Assembly (NCBI GenBank): GCA_002401455.1
Contig: NVTE01000004.1
Span: 1 to 64,000 of the forward strand
Length of the DNA: 64,000 nt
Direction: 5' to 3'
Origin: Alphaproteobacteria bacterium
Lineage (GTDB): Bacteria > Pseudomonadota > Alphaproteobacteria > Sphingomonadales > Emcibacteraceae
Shown: in pieces, positions 46,058 to 54,313 of the stretch
Layout: every line of letters begins with the position of its first letter
How positions within the stretch are numbered: the first letter of the stretch is position 1
Position numbers and translations under genes: made by a program
The notes under the pieces: model-generated
Databases searched by the model: none
Told to the model about the DNA's origin: nothing
Seen by the model: only the letters and a program-made list of their open reading frames with translations

Positions 46058-46692
46058 GATTTTAAAATATTCAGTTTTCTTAAATTGTCCATCACCCGTA
46101 ACAGGGGCAGGCCGAGAATAGAAAAATAATCACCGTTGATTTCAGAAAAAAGCTGCGGCCCCAAGTCTTCCAGCAGATAACAACCGACTGAACTGAGGAT
46201 TTTATCGCCGGATTTTTCTAAATAGTCCGCTAAAAAGTCGTCGCTGAAATCGCGCATGGTCAAAGCAGGGCGTTCGGTTTCTAAGGTTAGAATTTCTCCC
46301 TGCCGAATCAGGGCATAAGAAGTATAAAGCATGTGGCTTTTACCCCTAAAAAAGCGCAGATGATCTTCCGCCTCTGCCCGGTCCCGGGGCTTGTCAAATA
46401 TCCGGCCCTCACAAACCAGCAGCTGGTCTGCGCCCAGAATAATCGCGTCTGGATATTTTTCACTGAGGACCAAGGCTTTATCCTGGGCCAGCCTTTCAGA
46501 TATTTCCGCCGGTGTCGCGCCCCTTGCCATCAGGCTGGCTTTCACCGCCGCCTCATCAATATCCGCGGCCTCCGCCAGACAGTCGATGCCGGCATTTTTC
46601 AACATAACCCGCCGCGACGTACTGGCCGAGGCCAGAACCAGGGGGGGCTCGGTGTCATTGGTCACGGGCGGCTTTTTCCTTGTCATCGTCAT
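46054..46692 (-). CDS. maf: Maf-family nucleoside triphosphate pyrophosphatase
   Basis: The 212-residue protein has the Maf start LVLASASTSRRVMLKNAG (about 19-36) and GADQLLVCEGRIFDKP near 92-107, the positions of the pyrophosphatase active site. Maf proteins hydrolyse dTTP, UTP or modified pyrimidine nucleotides and can inhibit septum formation when overproduced. It overlaps ppsR by 38 bp and aroE by 4 bp. The first 15 residues may not be translated if a later start is used. Confidence 0.93.
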   Translation of the reverse strand: MTMTRKKPPVTNDTEPPLVLASASTSRRVMLKNAGIDCLAEAADIDEAAVKASLMARGATPAEISERLAQDKALVLSEKYPDAIILGADQLLVCEGRIFDKPRDRAEAEDHLRFFRGKSHMLYTSYALIRQGEILTLETERPALTMRDFSDDFLADYLEKSGDKILSSVGCYLLEDLGPQLFSEINGDYFSILGLPLLRVMDNLRKLNILKS

Positions 46693-47491
46693 ATTTATAT
46701 TTCAGTTTCATAATCGCGCCGGCGGTTTCCTCGATCGATTTGCGGGTGATATTAATCACTGGCCAGCCACGCCCAGAAATCAGCCGCTGAGCCTGTTGAA
46801 CTTCTTCCTTGATCGCCTGCTCATCCACATAGGTGGTGGTTTTATTTTCCTTTAGGGACAACAGCCGACTGCGCCGAACATGAACCAGCCGGTCGACGCT
46901 GTTGATCAAGCCAACAACAAATTTATCACCAATATTATCCAGTTCCCGGGGCAGGGGCTGATTAGGGATGATCGGCACATTGGCCGTTTTCATGCCTTTA
47001 TTGGCCAGATAGATACAGGTCGGGGTTTTCGAGGTTCGGGAAATCCCTACCAGAATGATATCGGCATCTTTAAGGCCATCCAGGCATTGACCATCATCAT
47101 GCATCAAAGTGTATTGCATGGCATCGATACGTTTGAAATATTCATCATTCAATTGATGTTGAAGACCTGGCCGAGCAATACTTTTTTGTCCCAAATGATG
47201 GCCAAGCTCCCGAATAATACCATGAAGCACAGAAATATAGGGCCAGCTATGTTTCTCACAGGCCGCAATCAGGACATCCTCAATATCCTGATTAACCAGG
47301 GTAAACATGATAATCCCCGGCCGTTCATCAAATTCCGGGATCAACCTTTCCATATGGCGGGCGGTTCTGATCATAGGCCAGTAATGTTTCTGGGCATTAA
47401 TTTCGGGAAACTGGGCCAGGGCCGCCTTGGCTACCTGTTCCAGCGTATCACCCGTGGCATCAGAAACCAGATGAAGATGAATATTTTTCAT
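46655..47491 (-). CDS. Pyruvate,phosphate dikinase regulatory protein / bifunctional kinase-pyrophosphorylase (DUF299, RP001-type)
   Basis: The protein has about 278 residues. It begins IHLHLVSDATGDTLEQVAKA, the DUF299 signature, and carries a P-loop-like GISRTSKTPTCIYLA near residues 147-161. The family uses ADP to phosphorylate and phosphate to dephosphorylate PEP synthase or PPDK. The track starts at a TTG four codons earlier; ATG 47491 matches homologues. This gene (RP001 in Rickettsia) directly flanks the replication origin opposite hemE, a conserved alphaproteobacterial arrangement, which supports the origin call at 47492-47913. Confidence 0.93.
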   Translation of the reverse strand: MKNIHLHLVSDATGDTLEQVAKAALAQFPEINAQKHYWPMIRTARHMERLIPEFDERPGIIMFTLVNQDIEDVLIAACEKHSWPYISVLHGIIRELGHHLGQKSIARPGLQHQLNDEYFKRIDAMQYTLMHDDGQCLDGLKDADIILVGISRTSKTPTCIYLANKGMKTANVPIIPNQPLPRELDNIGDKFVVGLINSVDRLVHVRRSRLLSLKENKTTTYVDEQAIKEEVQQAQRLISGRGWPVINITRKSIEETAGAIMKLKYKYDDDKEKAARDQ

Positions 47492-47913
47492 AAAAGAAAC
47501 CAACTTTACATGTAAATTCTGTTTTTATCCAAATAGTGGATTACGGGGATAACTAGCCCTATTTTCCAAAAGCCGGATTTTCATACACCTTATTCTTTTT
47601 TTATAACTGGTTTTATCCTTATGGGGATAATTTTTATTTTTTTTATAAATAAGGTGAGTTCTTTTTTCTTAACAAAAGTTATCCCCGTTATCCCCCTTAT
47701 TATATTCCTTGATTAACACGCTTATCCATAGACTTATTCCCAAAAATCCGCTATGTGATGACGTTCTAATACTATAAACTATTCTGTATAGTGTTCTGGG
47801 GATAACTTTTAATCCCCCATATTCACAGGTATCCACTACAACAACTACTTTTTATTTATATAAAAATAATATAGTAGTTTTCTATTCAGTGTATAACTTC
47901 GGCCATAAATCAT
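47492..47913. other. Predicted chromosomal replication origin (hemE-type oriC)
   Basis: This is the longest gene-free, most AT-rich stretch in the window, lying between divergent ppsR and hemE, the conserved site of the origin in Caulobacter and Rickettsia. It holds five copies of TTATCCCC: 47545-47553, 47623-47631 and 47798-47806 on the minus strand, and 47678-47686 and 47687-47695 in direct tandem on the plus strand. Near-consensus DnaA boxes with one mismatch to TTATCCACA are at 47525-47533 and 47722-47730. T/A-only runs near 47596-47650 and 47849-47872 could unwind. Further dyads are ACTATA/TATAGT (47771-47792) and GGGGAT/ATCCCC (47798-47816). I saw no full TTAA-N7-TTAA CtrA site. hemE has no room for a promoter elsewhere, so its promoter must overlap the origin. 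Confidence 0.8.
47843..47879. repeat. AT-rich imperfect palindrome at the hemE edge of the origin
   Basis: AACTACT (47843-47849) and AGTAGTT (47873-47879) are perfect 7-bp arms around a centre of 23 A/T residues that can also partly pair (TTTTTA/TAAAAA). It lies 34 bp upstream of the hemE start and is a candidate unwinding element or operator. Confidence 0.6.
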
Positions 47914-48954
47914 ATGACAAACGATAAACTTTTTCTTTCCGCCTTAAAAAGCAACCCTGTTAACAGAATTCCTTTCTGGTATATGCGACAAGCGGGTCGT
48001 TATTTACCCGAATATATGGAACGCCGTAAAACTGCGGGCTCTTTTCTTGATCTGTGTTATTCGCCGGATTTTGCCGTCGAAGTGACCCTTCAACCCCTTA
48101 AGCGTTATCAGATGGACGCCGCCATTCTGTTCTCAGATATTCTCGTGGTGCCCCAAGCTTTGGGCCAACACCTTGAATTCAGACAGGGTGAAGGACCGGT
48201 TCTAACGCCCGTGGATACGGCCAATAAAATAAACGGGCTTAGCATGGAAGGCTTTCATGAGCATCTGGCGCCCGTGTATGAAACGGTTAATAGACTTGGG
48301 GCGGCAATCCCGGAGACAACAACCTTAATCGGTTTTGCCGGTGCCCCCTGGACTGTAGCCACTTATATGGTACAGGGCCATGGGTCCCCCGACCAGGCCG
48401 CGGCACGGTCATTGGCTTTCCAGGAGGAAGACGTCTTTCAGGGGCTGATGGACCTTCTGGTTAAGGCCACATCGGAATATCTGATAAAACAGATTGAAAA
48501 AGGCGCTGAGGTGATCCAGCTTTTTGATACTTGGGCCGGAAATCTGCCTGATGATCAATTTCGTAAGTGGGCCATCGAGCCGGTGAAGAAGATTATCGAG
48601 AATATTCGGGTAAATCATCCAGATATTCCGATTATTGGCTTTCCCCGGGGGGCCGGTTGCCGTTATCCGGAATATATTAGGGCTACAGGCGTCACAGCAG
48701 TCTCTATTGATACCACGTTACCCTTGGACTGGGTTCGGGACCATATACAGCCTCTGTGCCCCGTACAGGGCAATCTAGATCCTCTGCTGCTGGTTGCTGG
48801 CGGCCCGCAAATGGAAAAGCGGGTTCTGGAAATCCTTGATTGTCTGAGTGGTGGACCATTTATCTTTAATCTGGGCCATGGCATTGTGCCGCAAACCCCG
48901 CCGGAACATGTGGCGCGAGTTTCTGAAATTGTCCGGGAATATCAGATAAAATAA
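47914..48954 (+). CDS. hemE: Uroporphyrinogen decarboxylase
   Basis: The 346-residue enzyme converts uroporphyrinogen III to coproporphyrinogen III in haem synthesis. The N-terminal signature FWYMRQAGRYLPEYMERR (about 22-39) and the second signature IGFAGAPWTVATYMVQGHGS (about 140-159) are intact, with the catalytic aspartate in FSDILVVPQALG. It is the first rightward gene from the origin and shares one base with hemH (TAATG), so hemE-hemH-hemJ form one operon. Codon choice here is more T-rich than in the genes left of the origin. Confidence 0.97.
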   Translation: MTNDKLFLSALKSNPVNRIPFWYMRQAGRYLPEYMERRKTAGSFLDLCYSPDFAVEVTLQPLKRYQMDAAILFSDILVVPQALGQHLEFRQGEGPVLTPVDTANKINGLSMEGFHEHLAPVYETVNRLGAAIPETTTLIGFAGAPWTVATYMVQGHGSPDQAAARSLAFQEEDVFQGLMDLLVKATSEYLIKQIEKGAEVIQLFDTWAGNLPDDQFRKWAIEPVKKIIENIRVNHPDIPIIGFPRGAGCRYPEYIRATGVTAVSIDTTLPLDWVRDHIQPLCPVQGNLDPLLLVAGGPQMEKRVLEILDCLSGGPFIFNLGHGIVPQTPPEHVARVSEIVREYQIK

Positions 48955-49931
48955 TGGCTGACCTGTCCCCCCAAAAAAAGGTCGCGGTGGTTTTGTTTAA
49001 TTTAGGCGGGCCGGATTCACTAAAAGCAGTGAAACCTTTTTTGTTTAATTTATTTTATGATCCGGCGATCATTGCCCTGGGAAATCCATTGCGCTGGCTG
49101 GCGGCTAAATATCTGTCGGGCAAGCGGGCAGCGGTGGCCCGGGAAATTTATAGCAAAATCGGCGGCAAGTCACCGTTACTGGAATTATCCCAAGACCAGG
49201 CGACCGCCCTTGAGCACAGCCTGAATGAGGGGCCGGAGACAGAGTTTAAATGTTTTGTCACCATGCGCTATTGGCATCCTTTTTCTAAGGATGTGGTCAA
49301 AAAGGTCCGGGATTTTAACCCGGACCAGATCATCTTACTACCGTTGTATCCGCATTATTCCATCACCACTGTTGGGTCTTCGCTCATTGACTGGGACCGG
49401 CGGGCCAAACAGGCCGGGTTAACGATGCCGTTTCGAGTGGTCCGGGATTATCCTGTGGCTGACGGGTTTATTGAGGCCCATGTGAGCCTGCTTCAGGATA
49501 TCCTGAAAAAAATTGATCGGCCGGAAGATTATCGTATTCTATATTCCGCTCATGGATTACCGGAAAAGATCATCGCGGCAGGGGATCCTTACCGGCAGCA
49601 GATTGAACGCAGTTGTCAGGCCATTCAGGAAAGATTATCCCATCCTGATCATGTGATCTGTTTTCAAAGCCGGGTCGGGCCGTTAAAATGGATTGAGCCT
49701 TTTACTGATGATGAAATAAACCGGGCTGGTACCGAAGGGAAATCTTTGATTGTTGTGCCGATATCTTTTGTTTCGGAACATTCAGAAACCTTGGTTGAAC
49801 TGGACATGGACTATAAGGATCTGGCCGAAGAAGCCGGGGTTAAGGACTATATCAGGGTTGCCGCCATTGGCTGTCATGACAGTTATATTTCTGCTCTGGC
49901 GAAATTGACGAGAGAAGTTTCACATGATTGA
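48954..49931 (+). CDS. hemH: Ferrochelatase
   Basis: The 325-residue enzyme inserts iron into protoporphyrin IX. The signature LYSAHGLPEKIIAAGDPY (near 190-207) holds the catalytic histidine, and FVSEHSETLVELDMDY (near 263-278) holds the conserved glutamates. VALFNLGGPDSLKAVKPFL at the start is typical. It overlaps hemE by one base and hemJ by 8 bp, so translation is coupled along the operon. Confidence 0.96.
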   Translation: MADLSPQKKVAVVLFNLGGPDSLKAVKPFLFNLFYDPAIIALGNPLRWLAAKYLSGKRAAVAREIYSKIGGKSPLLELSQDQATALEHSLNEGPETEFKCFVTMRYWHPFSKDVVKKVRDFNPDQIILLPLYPHYSITTVGSSLIDWDRRAKQAGLTMPFRVVRDYPVADGFIEAHVSLLQDILKKIDRPEDYRILYSAHGLPEKIIAAGDPYRQQIERSCQAIQERLSHPDHVICFQSRVGPLKWIEPFTDDEINRAGTEGKSLIVVPISFVSEHSETLVELDMDYKDLAEEAGVKDYIRVAAIGCHDSYISALAKLTREVSHD

Positions 49932-50367
49932 TTTTTTTGCAGAATATTATCGTTGGTTTCTCAGTCTTCACATTATGGCCGTGATCAGCTGGATGGCAGG
50001 TATGTTTTATATGCCCCGCCTGTTTGTTTATCACACCCGGCTAGAGGTGGGGTCTGAAGCCTTTGAAATGTTTAAAGAAATGGAACGCAAGCTGATCAGG
50101 ATGATCATCAATCCGGCAATGATAGTTACCTGGATTGCCGGTTTATGTATGGCCTTTGGCCAGGACCTTTGGAGTGAGCATTGGTTTCATGTTAAATTTC
50201 TGGCGGTAATAATTATGAGTGGTTTTCACGGGTTCCTCTCGCGTTGGCGGCGGCAATTTGCCCGAGATGAAATTGTTCATAGTGAACGGTTTTATCGCCA
50301 GGTTAATGAAATTCCTACCGTATTAATGATCGGCATTGTCCTTCTGGTAATCCTGAAACCTTTTTAA
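49924..50367 (+). CDS. hemJ: Protoporphyrinogen oxidase HemJ
   Basis: The 147-residue protein has four membrane helices and the conserved histidine in SLHIMAVISWMAGMFYMPRL (about 14-33), which matches HemJ, with a further His in FVYHTR and a conserved lysine region near 85-95. HemJ oxidises protoporphyrinogen IX, the step just before ferrochelatase, so hemE, hemH and hemJ together cover three late haem steps. The start overlaps hemH by 8 bp. Confidence 0.92.
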   Translation: MIDFFAEYYRWFLSLHIMAVISWMAGMFYMPRLFVYHTRLEVGSEAFEMFKEMERKLIRMIINPAMIVTWIAGLCMAFGQDLWSEHWFHVKFLAVIIMSGFHGFLSRWRRQFARDEIVHSERFYRQVNEIPTVLMIGIVLLVILKPF

Positions 50368-50568
50368 CACTTGACAGAGCGGTTTTTCGAAATTAGAAAA
50401 CAGCCTTTCTTTAAGCTTATTTTTACGCTATTATGTGAAAATTAGTCATATCACGATTTCTTTTCACCATTCGATTTTAAAATCACGACATAATTTTCAT
50501 TATATTATTCATATTTTTGCAGAGTCATCTGCCTCTATTCCCTTAACACTCCTGTCTGGACATACCTC
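50368..50568 (+). promoter_or_regulatory. C-rich, G-poor rho leader with a TTGACA element
   Basis: TTGACA lies at 50371-50376, directly after hemJ, with a poor -10 (TAGAAA at 50394-50399). The last 118 nt before rho contain about 30 C and 10 G by hand count, the composition of a Rho-loading site. No Shine-Dalgarno of normal strength precedes the rho ATG. Autoregulation by Rho is plausible. Confidence 0.45.
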
Positions 50569-51825
50569 ATGAATCTTCTGGAACTTAAAAAGAAAGCCCC
50601 GAGCGATCTGCTGTTGTTAGCAGAAGAACTCAATGTGGAAAACGCGAGTAACCTGCGCAAACAGGATACCATGTTTGCCATATTGAAGGAACTGGCGGAA
50701 AAGGGTGACGAAATTACCGGCGGAGGAACCATAGAGATTCTTCAGGATGGATTTGGGTTTTTGCGTTCTCCGGATTCGAATTACCTGCCCGGCCCCGATG
50801 ATATTTATGTCAGCCCCAGTCAGATCAGGCGCTTTGGTCTGCGCACCGGGGACACGATCGAAGGTCAGATCCGCGGTCCCAAAGAAGGCGAGCGTTATTT
50901 TGCCCTGTTGAAAGTGGCGACGATTAATTATGAGGATCCGGAAGCCAGCCGTCACAAAGTTCATTTTGACAGTCTGACACCGTTGCATCCTGATGATAAA
51001 TTCAAACTCGACCGGGAAGGGGAAGGGGTTAAAGATAACTCTGCCCGTGTGATCGATCTGGTTGCGCCGATTGGTAAAGGCCAGCGCGCGGTTATTGTGG
51101 CGCCACCCCGCACTGGTAAAACGGTTCTACTGCAGAATATTGCCCATGCGATTACTGAAAATCACCCGGATGTCTACCTGATTGTCCTGCTGATCGATGA
51201 ACGGCCGGAAGAAGTGACCGACATGCGCCGGTCAGTGAACGGTGAAGTGATCAGCTCAACCTTTGATGAGCCCGCGACCCGCCATGTCCAGGTAGCTGAA
51301 ATGGTAATCCAGAAAGCCAAACGTCTGGTGGAACATAAACGAGATGTGGTGATCCTGCTGGATAGTATCACTCGGCTGGCCCGGGCCTATAACACCGTGA
51401 TCCCAAGTTCCGGTAAGGTTTTGACCGGTGGTGTCGATGCTAACGCGCTGCAAAAACCGAAAAGATTTTTTGGTGCCGCTCGTAATATTGAAGAAGGCGG
51501 GTCCCTGACCATCATCGCCACGGCGTTGATTGATACCGGAAGCCGCATGGATGAAGTTATTTTTGAAGAATTTAAAGGCACCGGCAACTCTGAAATCGTC
51601 CTTGACCGCAAGGTTAGTGATAAACGCGTGTTCCCGGCCATTGATATCATCAAGTCCGGCACCCGTAAGGAAGAATTGCTGCTGGATAAGAAAACTCTGG
51701 CCAAAATGTATATGCTGCGCCGTATTCTGATGCCTATGGGATCTGTGGACGCCATGGAATTCCTGCTCGGCAAGATCAAGGAAACCAAGAATAACGATGA
51801 ATTCTATAATTCAATGAACAACTAA
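50569..51825 (+). CDS. rho: Transcription termination factor Rho
   Basis: The 418-residue hexameric helicase has the N-terminal helical domain ([21 protein letters not shown]), the cold-shock-like primary RNA-binding site with [23 protein letters not shown] (about 63-85), Walker [17 protein letters not shown] (about 178-193), Walker B and the conserved [16 protein letters not shown] (about 208-223). Length is normal and no insertion is present. Placement downstream of hemJ next to the origin is typical of the class. A strong intrinsic terminator follows. Confidence 0.98.
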   Translation: MNLLELKKKAPSDLLLLAEELNVENASNLRKQDTMFAILKELAEKGDEITGGGTIEILQDGFGFLRSPDSNYLPGPDDIYVSPSQIRRFGLRTGDTIEGQIRGPKEGERYFALLKVATINYEDPEASRHKVHFDSLTPLHPDDKFKLDREGEGVKDNSARVIDLVAPIGKGQRAVIVAPPRTGKTVLLQNIAHAITENHPDVYLIVLLIDERPEEVTDMRRSVNGEVISSTFDEPATRHVQVAEMVIQKAKRLVEHKRDVVILLDSITRLARAYNTVIPSSGKVLTGGVDANALQKPKRFFGAARNIEEGGSLTIIATALIDTGSRMDEVIFEEFKGTGNSEIVLDRKVSDKRVFPAIDIIKSGTRKEELLLDKKTLAKMYMLRRILMPMGSVDAMEFLLGKIKETKNNDEFYNSMNN

Positions 51826-51843
51826 GGCTTATCTCTTAGGACA

Positions 51844-51877
51844 ACACCGCCCTGAATTGCCAGGGCGGTGTTTTTTT
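51844..51877 (+). terminator. Intrinsic terminator of rho
   Basis: ACACCGCCCTG pairs perfectly with CAGGGCGGTGT around a 6-nt loop, followed by a run of T residues, 18 bp after the rho stop. Confidence 0.93.
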
Positions 51878-51969
51878 ATGTCCGTTTAAGGCACTATACT
51901 TTTGCATTAGGCATGCTTATAGTTTCTCCCATAAAAATAGAAAAAAATATAATATTGGGATCGTAAAAT

Positions 51970-53454
51970 ATGTCACAGGATCAAGGGGCACCCTCGCCAA
52001 AATCAATTCTAAAGGTCAGCTTGCTGGAATCCCTGATTCCGGTGGTTGTTCTCATATCTCTTTTAGGGTTATCGGTATATCTTTACGGTGATGATGCCCA
52101 GGGAGGGGCCACTCAGATGTCGTTACTGATCAGTGGCGGTGTGGCGTTGCTTATTGGTTGGAAAAATAACCATCAGTGGCGGGATATTGAAAAAGCTATT
52201 TCCCACGGCGTCGGCAATACGGTCAATGCCTTGCTGATCCTGCTGATGGTTGGGTCGTTGATCGGCAGCTGGATCTTGTCGGGCACGGTGCCGGCGATGA
52301 TTTATTACGGCCTGCAGGTGATTAATCCTGATTTCTTTTATGTCACGGCCTGTATTCTCTGTGCGGTGACCGCCATTAGCATCGGCAGCAGTTGGTCGAC
52401 CGCTGGCACGGTCGGTGTTGGCCTGATCGGCATATCTGCCGGGCTGGGCATGTCACCGGAAATTACCGCCGGGGCGATCATCTCCGGGGCTTATTTTGGC
52501 GATAAAATGTCGCCGCTGTCCGATACCACTAATTTGGCTCCGGCCGTTGCAGATACAGATTTATTCAGTCATATCCGGCATATGGTTTGGACCACCTTTC
52601 CGGCGATCACCCTGTCCCTGATCCTTTATCTGATTATTGGTCTGTCGGGTGAGGGTAGTGTGGCTGAGATCAACATTCAGGGACGCCTGGACCTGCTGGA
52701 TCAGAATTTTAATATCGGCCTGCATCTGTTGATTCCCATGGCTGTGGTCTTTTATATGGCGTTCAAGAAAATGCCGGCATTTCCAACCATAATGATTGGC
52801 TCTCTGGTGGGGGGAATCTTTGCTGTTATCTTCCAGCAGGAGGCAATTTTAAGGTTTATCGCGGCGGACCAGGCTACAGTGATTAATATGTTTGACGGGG
52901 TGTGGCGGGCGTTGTTTGGCGGTTTTGTCTCTGACACCGGAAATGCGGAGCTTGACGGCCTGCTGACCCGGGGCGGCATGAGCAGCATGATGAGCACTAT
53001 TTGGTTAATGATCTGTGCCATTACTTTTGGGTCTATCATTGAAAATCTGGGCATGCTTAAACGGCTAGTTGATAGCATCATTCATCTGGCCCAGTCCACC
53101 GGCTCGCTGATCCTGACCACGGCGTTGACCTGTATTGGTGTTAATATCCTGGCGGCTGATCAGTATATTTCCATCGTTTTGCCCGGACGCATGTACCGGC
53201 TGGAATTTAAGCGCCGGAACCTGGCAGCTAAAAACCTGTCTCGAGTGTTGGAAGATTCAGGCACCGTAACCTCGGTGTTGATACCGTGGAATACCTGTGG
53301 GGCCTTCATGGCAGGTACTCTGGGGGTCGCGACCTTTGCCTATATGCCCTATTGTTTTTTTAATATTCTGAGCCCGATGGTCACCGTGCTTTATGGGTAT
53401 CTGAATTTCAAGATTGAAAAGCAGGACGTTTCCGATGTCGCCATGGCCGAGTAG
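51970..53454 (+). CDS. NhaC-family Na+/H+ antiporter
   Basis: The 494-residue protein has about twelve membrane helices. ISIGSSWSTAGTVGVGLIGI and the GAYFGDKMSPLSDTTNLA motif (about 179-196) are characteristic of the NhaC family, as are the later LAADQYISIVLPGRMY and WNTCGAFMAGTLGV. It would exchange sodium for protons, or in some relatives malate and lactate. It stands alone between rho and the convergent ogt gene. A marine or saline habitat is compatible but not proven. Confidence 0.88.
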   Translation: MSQDQGAPSPKSILKVSLLESLIPVVVLISLLGLSVYLYGDDAQGGATQMSLLISGGVALLIGWKNNHQWRDIEKAISHGVGNTVNALLILLMVGSLIGSWILSGTVPAMIYYGLQVINPDFFYVTACILCAVTAISIGSSWSTAGTVGVGLIGISAGLGMSPEITAGAIISGAYFGDKMSPLSDTTNLAPAVADTDLFSHIRHMVWTTFPAITLSLILYLIIGLSGEGSVAEINIQGRLDLLDQNFNIGLHLLIPMAVVFYMAFKKMPAFPTIMIGSLVGGIFAVIFQQEAILRFIAADQATVINMFDGVWRALFGGFVSDTGNAELDGLLTRGGMSSMMSTIWLMICAITFGSIIENLGMLKRLVDSIIHLAQSTGSLILTTALTCIGVNILAADQYISIVLPGRMYRLEFKRRNLAAKNLSRVLEDSGTVTSVLIPWNTCGAFMAGTLGVATFAYMPYCFFNILSPMVTVLYGYLNFKIEKQDVSDVAMAE

Positions 53455-53494
53455 GGGGCGGAATAATCTATTTTAGAAAGTGAAGGCAATAACC

Positions 53495-53944
53495 TTATAG
53501 GGTTGCTTTCTCTAACTCGAGCAGGAATTTCTTGGTTTCGACCCCTTCGCCACCGGAATATCCGGTTAGTTTTCCGTCTTTTCCCATCACTCGGTGGCAG
53601 GGGATGATCACCGGGATCGGATTCATGCCGCATGCGGTGCCGACGGCGCGGGCGTGAGAGCCTATATTATCGGCTATTTCACCATAAGTCATTGTTTTAC
53701 CATAAGGAATTAACGTCATAGCCTGCCAGACCTTCTTCTGGAAGTCGGTACCATCGGCGTCGAGTGCCAAGTGGAAATCAGGGTTTAGGCCATCAAAATA
53801 ATCGTCAAGTTGACCCTTTGCCCGGGCTAGAAAAGGGGTTGGTTCGGAGAAGGGCGACCAGCCCCAGTCTAGGGCGACGATTTTACCGTCGGCTTCACTG
53901 AGGGTCAAGTCACCGATAGGGCTGTGAAAAGAAAGTTGGGTCAT
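53495..53944 (-). CDS. ogt: Methylated-DNA-[protein]-cysteine S-methyltransferase
   Basis: The 149-residue suicide repair protein takes methyl groups from O6-methylguanine. The active site PIPVIIPCHRVMGKDG (Cys near 116) and the DNA-binding KTMTYGEIADNIGSHARAVG (about 81-100) are intact. The track start adds 36 residues; ATG 53944 with AGGAATAAC upstream gives the normal Ogt length. It is the only leftward gene between the origin and the right end of the window, so it runs against the replication fork. Confidence 0.93.
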   Translation of the reverse strand: MTQLSFHSPIGDLTLSEADGKIVALDWGWSPFSEPTPFLARAKGQLDDYFDGLNPDFHLALDADGTDFQKKVWQAMTLIPYGKTMTYGEIADNIGSHARAVGTACGMNPIPVIIPCHRVMGKDGKLTGYSGGEGVETKKFLLELEKATL

Positions 53945-54021
53945 GTTATTCCTGATGTATAAGAGACACATATGATATAGGATAGGCGCAGAGGTGACAA
54001 ATTTTAATATGGGAAGACGTG

Positions 54022-54285
54022 ATGAAAATAACCGTAAATGTCGATTGTACACCCGATGAAGCTCGGGCCTTTCTCGGGTTGCTGGATATTAAGCCGTTGC
54101 GGGAGGCCTTCATGGTCAAGATGATGAAGAAAATGTCCTCCGACTTGTCGTCCGAAGATATGGAAAAGATGTTTTCTCTCTGGGTGACCCCAGGCGTTAA
54201 AACCCCGGATTTTAATCTTATGGGTAAAAATATGGAAGCCTTTCAGAATATGTTCTGGGCCGCCGCTAAATCAGGCGATAAATAA
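54022..54285 (+). CDS. DUF6489 family small protein
   Basis: The 87-residue protein begins MKITVNVDCTPDEARAFLGL and continues with DIKPLREAFMVKMMKKM and a C-terminal FQNMFWAAAK, matching what I recall of the alphaproteobacterial DUF6489 family (no known function). The N-terminal strand followed by amphipathic helices resembles polyhydroxyalkanoate-granule or polyester-associated small proteins, but this is speculative. ATG 54022 is preferred over the preceding GTG. It lies 28 bp before mnmE and is divergent from ogt. Confidence 0.75.
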   Translation: MKITVNVDCTPDEARAFLGLLDIKPLREAFMVKMMKKMSSDLSSEDMEKMFSLWVTPGVKTPDFNLMGKNMEAFQNMFWAAAKSGDK

Positions 54286-54313
54286 AACACTTAAGGTAAG
54301 TCAGGGTATAGGC

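Noticed and set aside
47492-47913. CtrA control sites (TTAA-N7-TTAA) in the origin
   Set aside because: Several single TTAA half-sites are present but I found no pair with 7-bp spacing.
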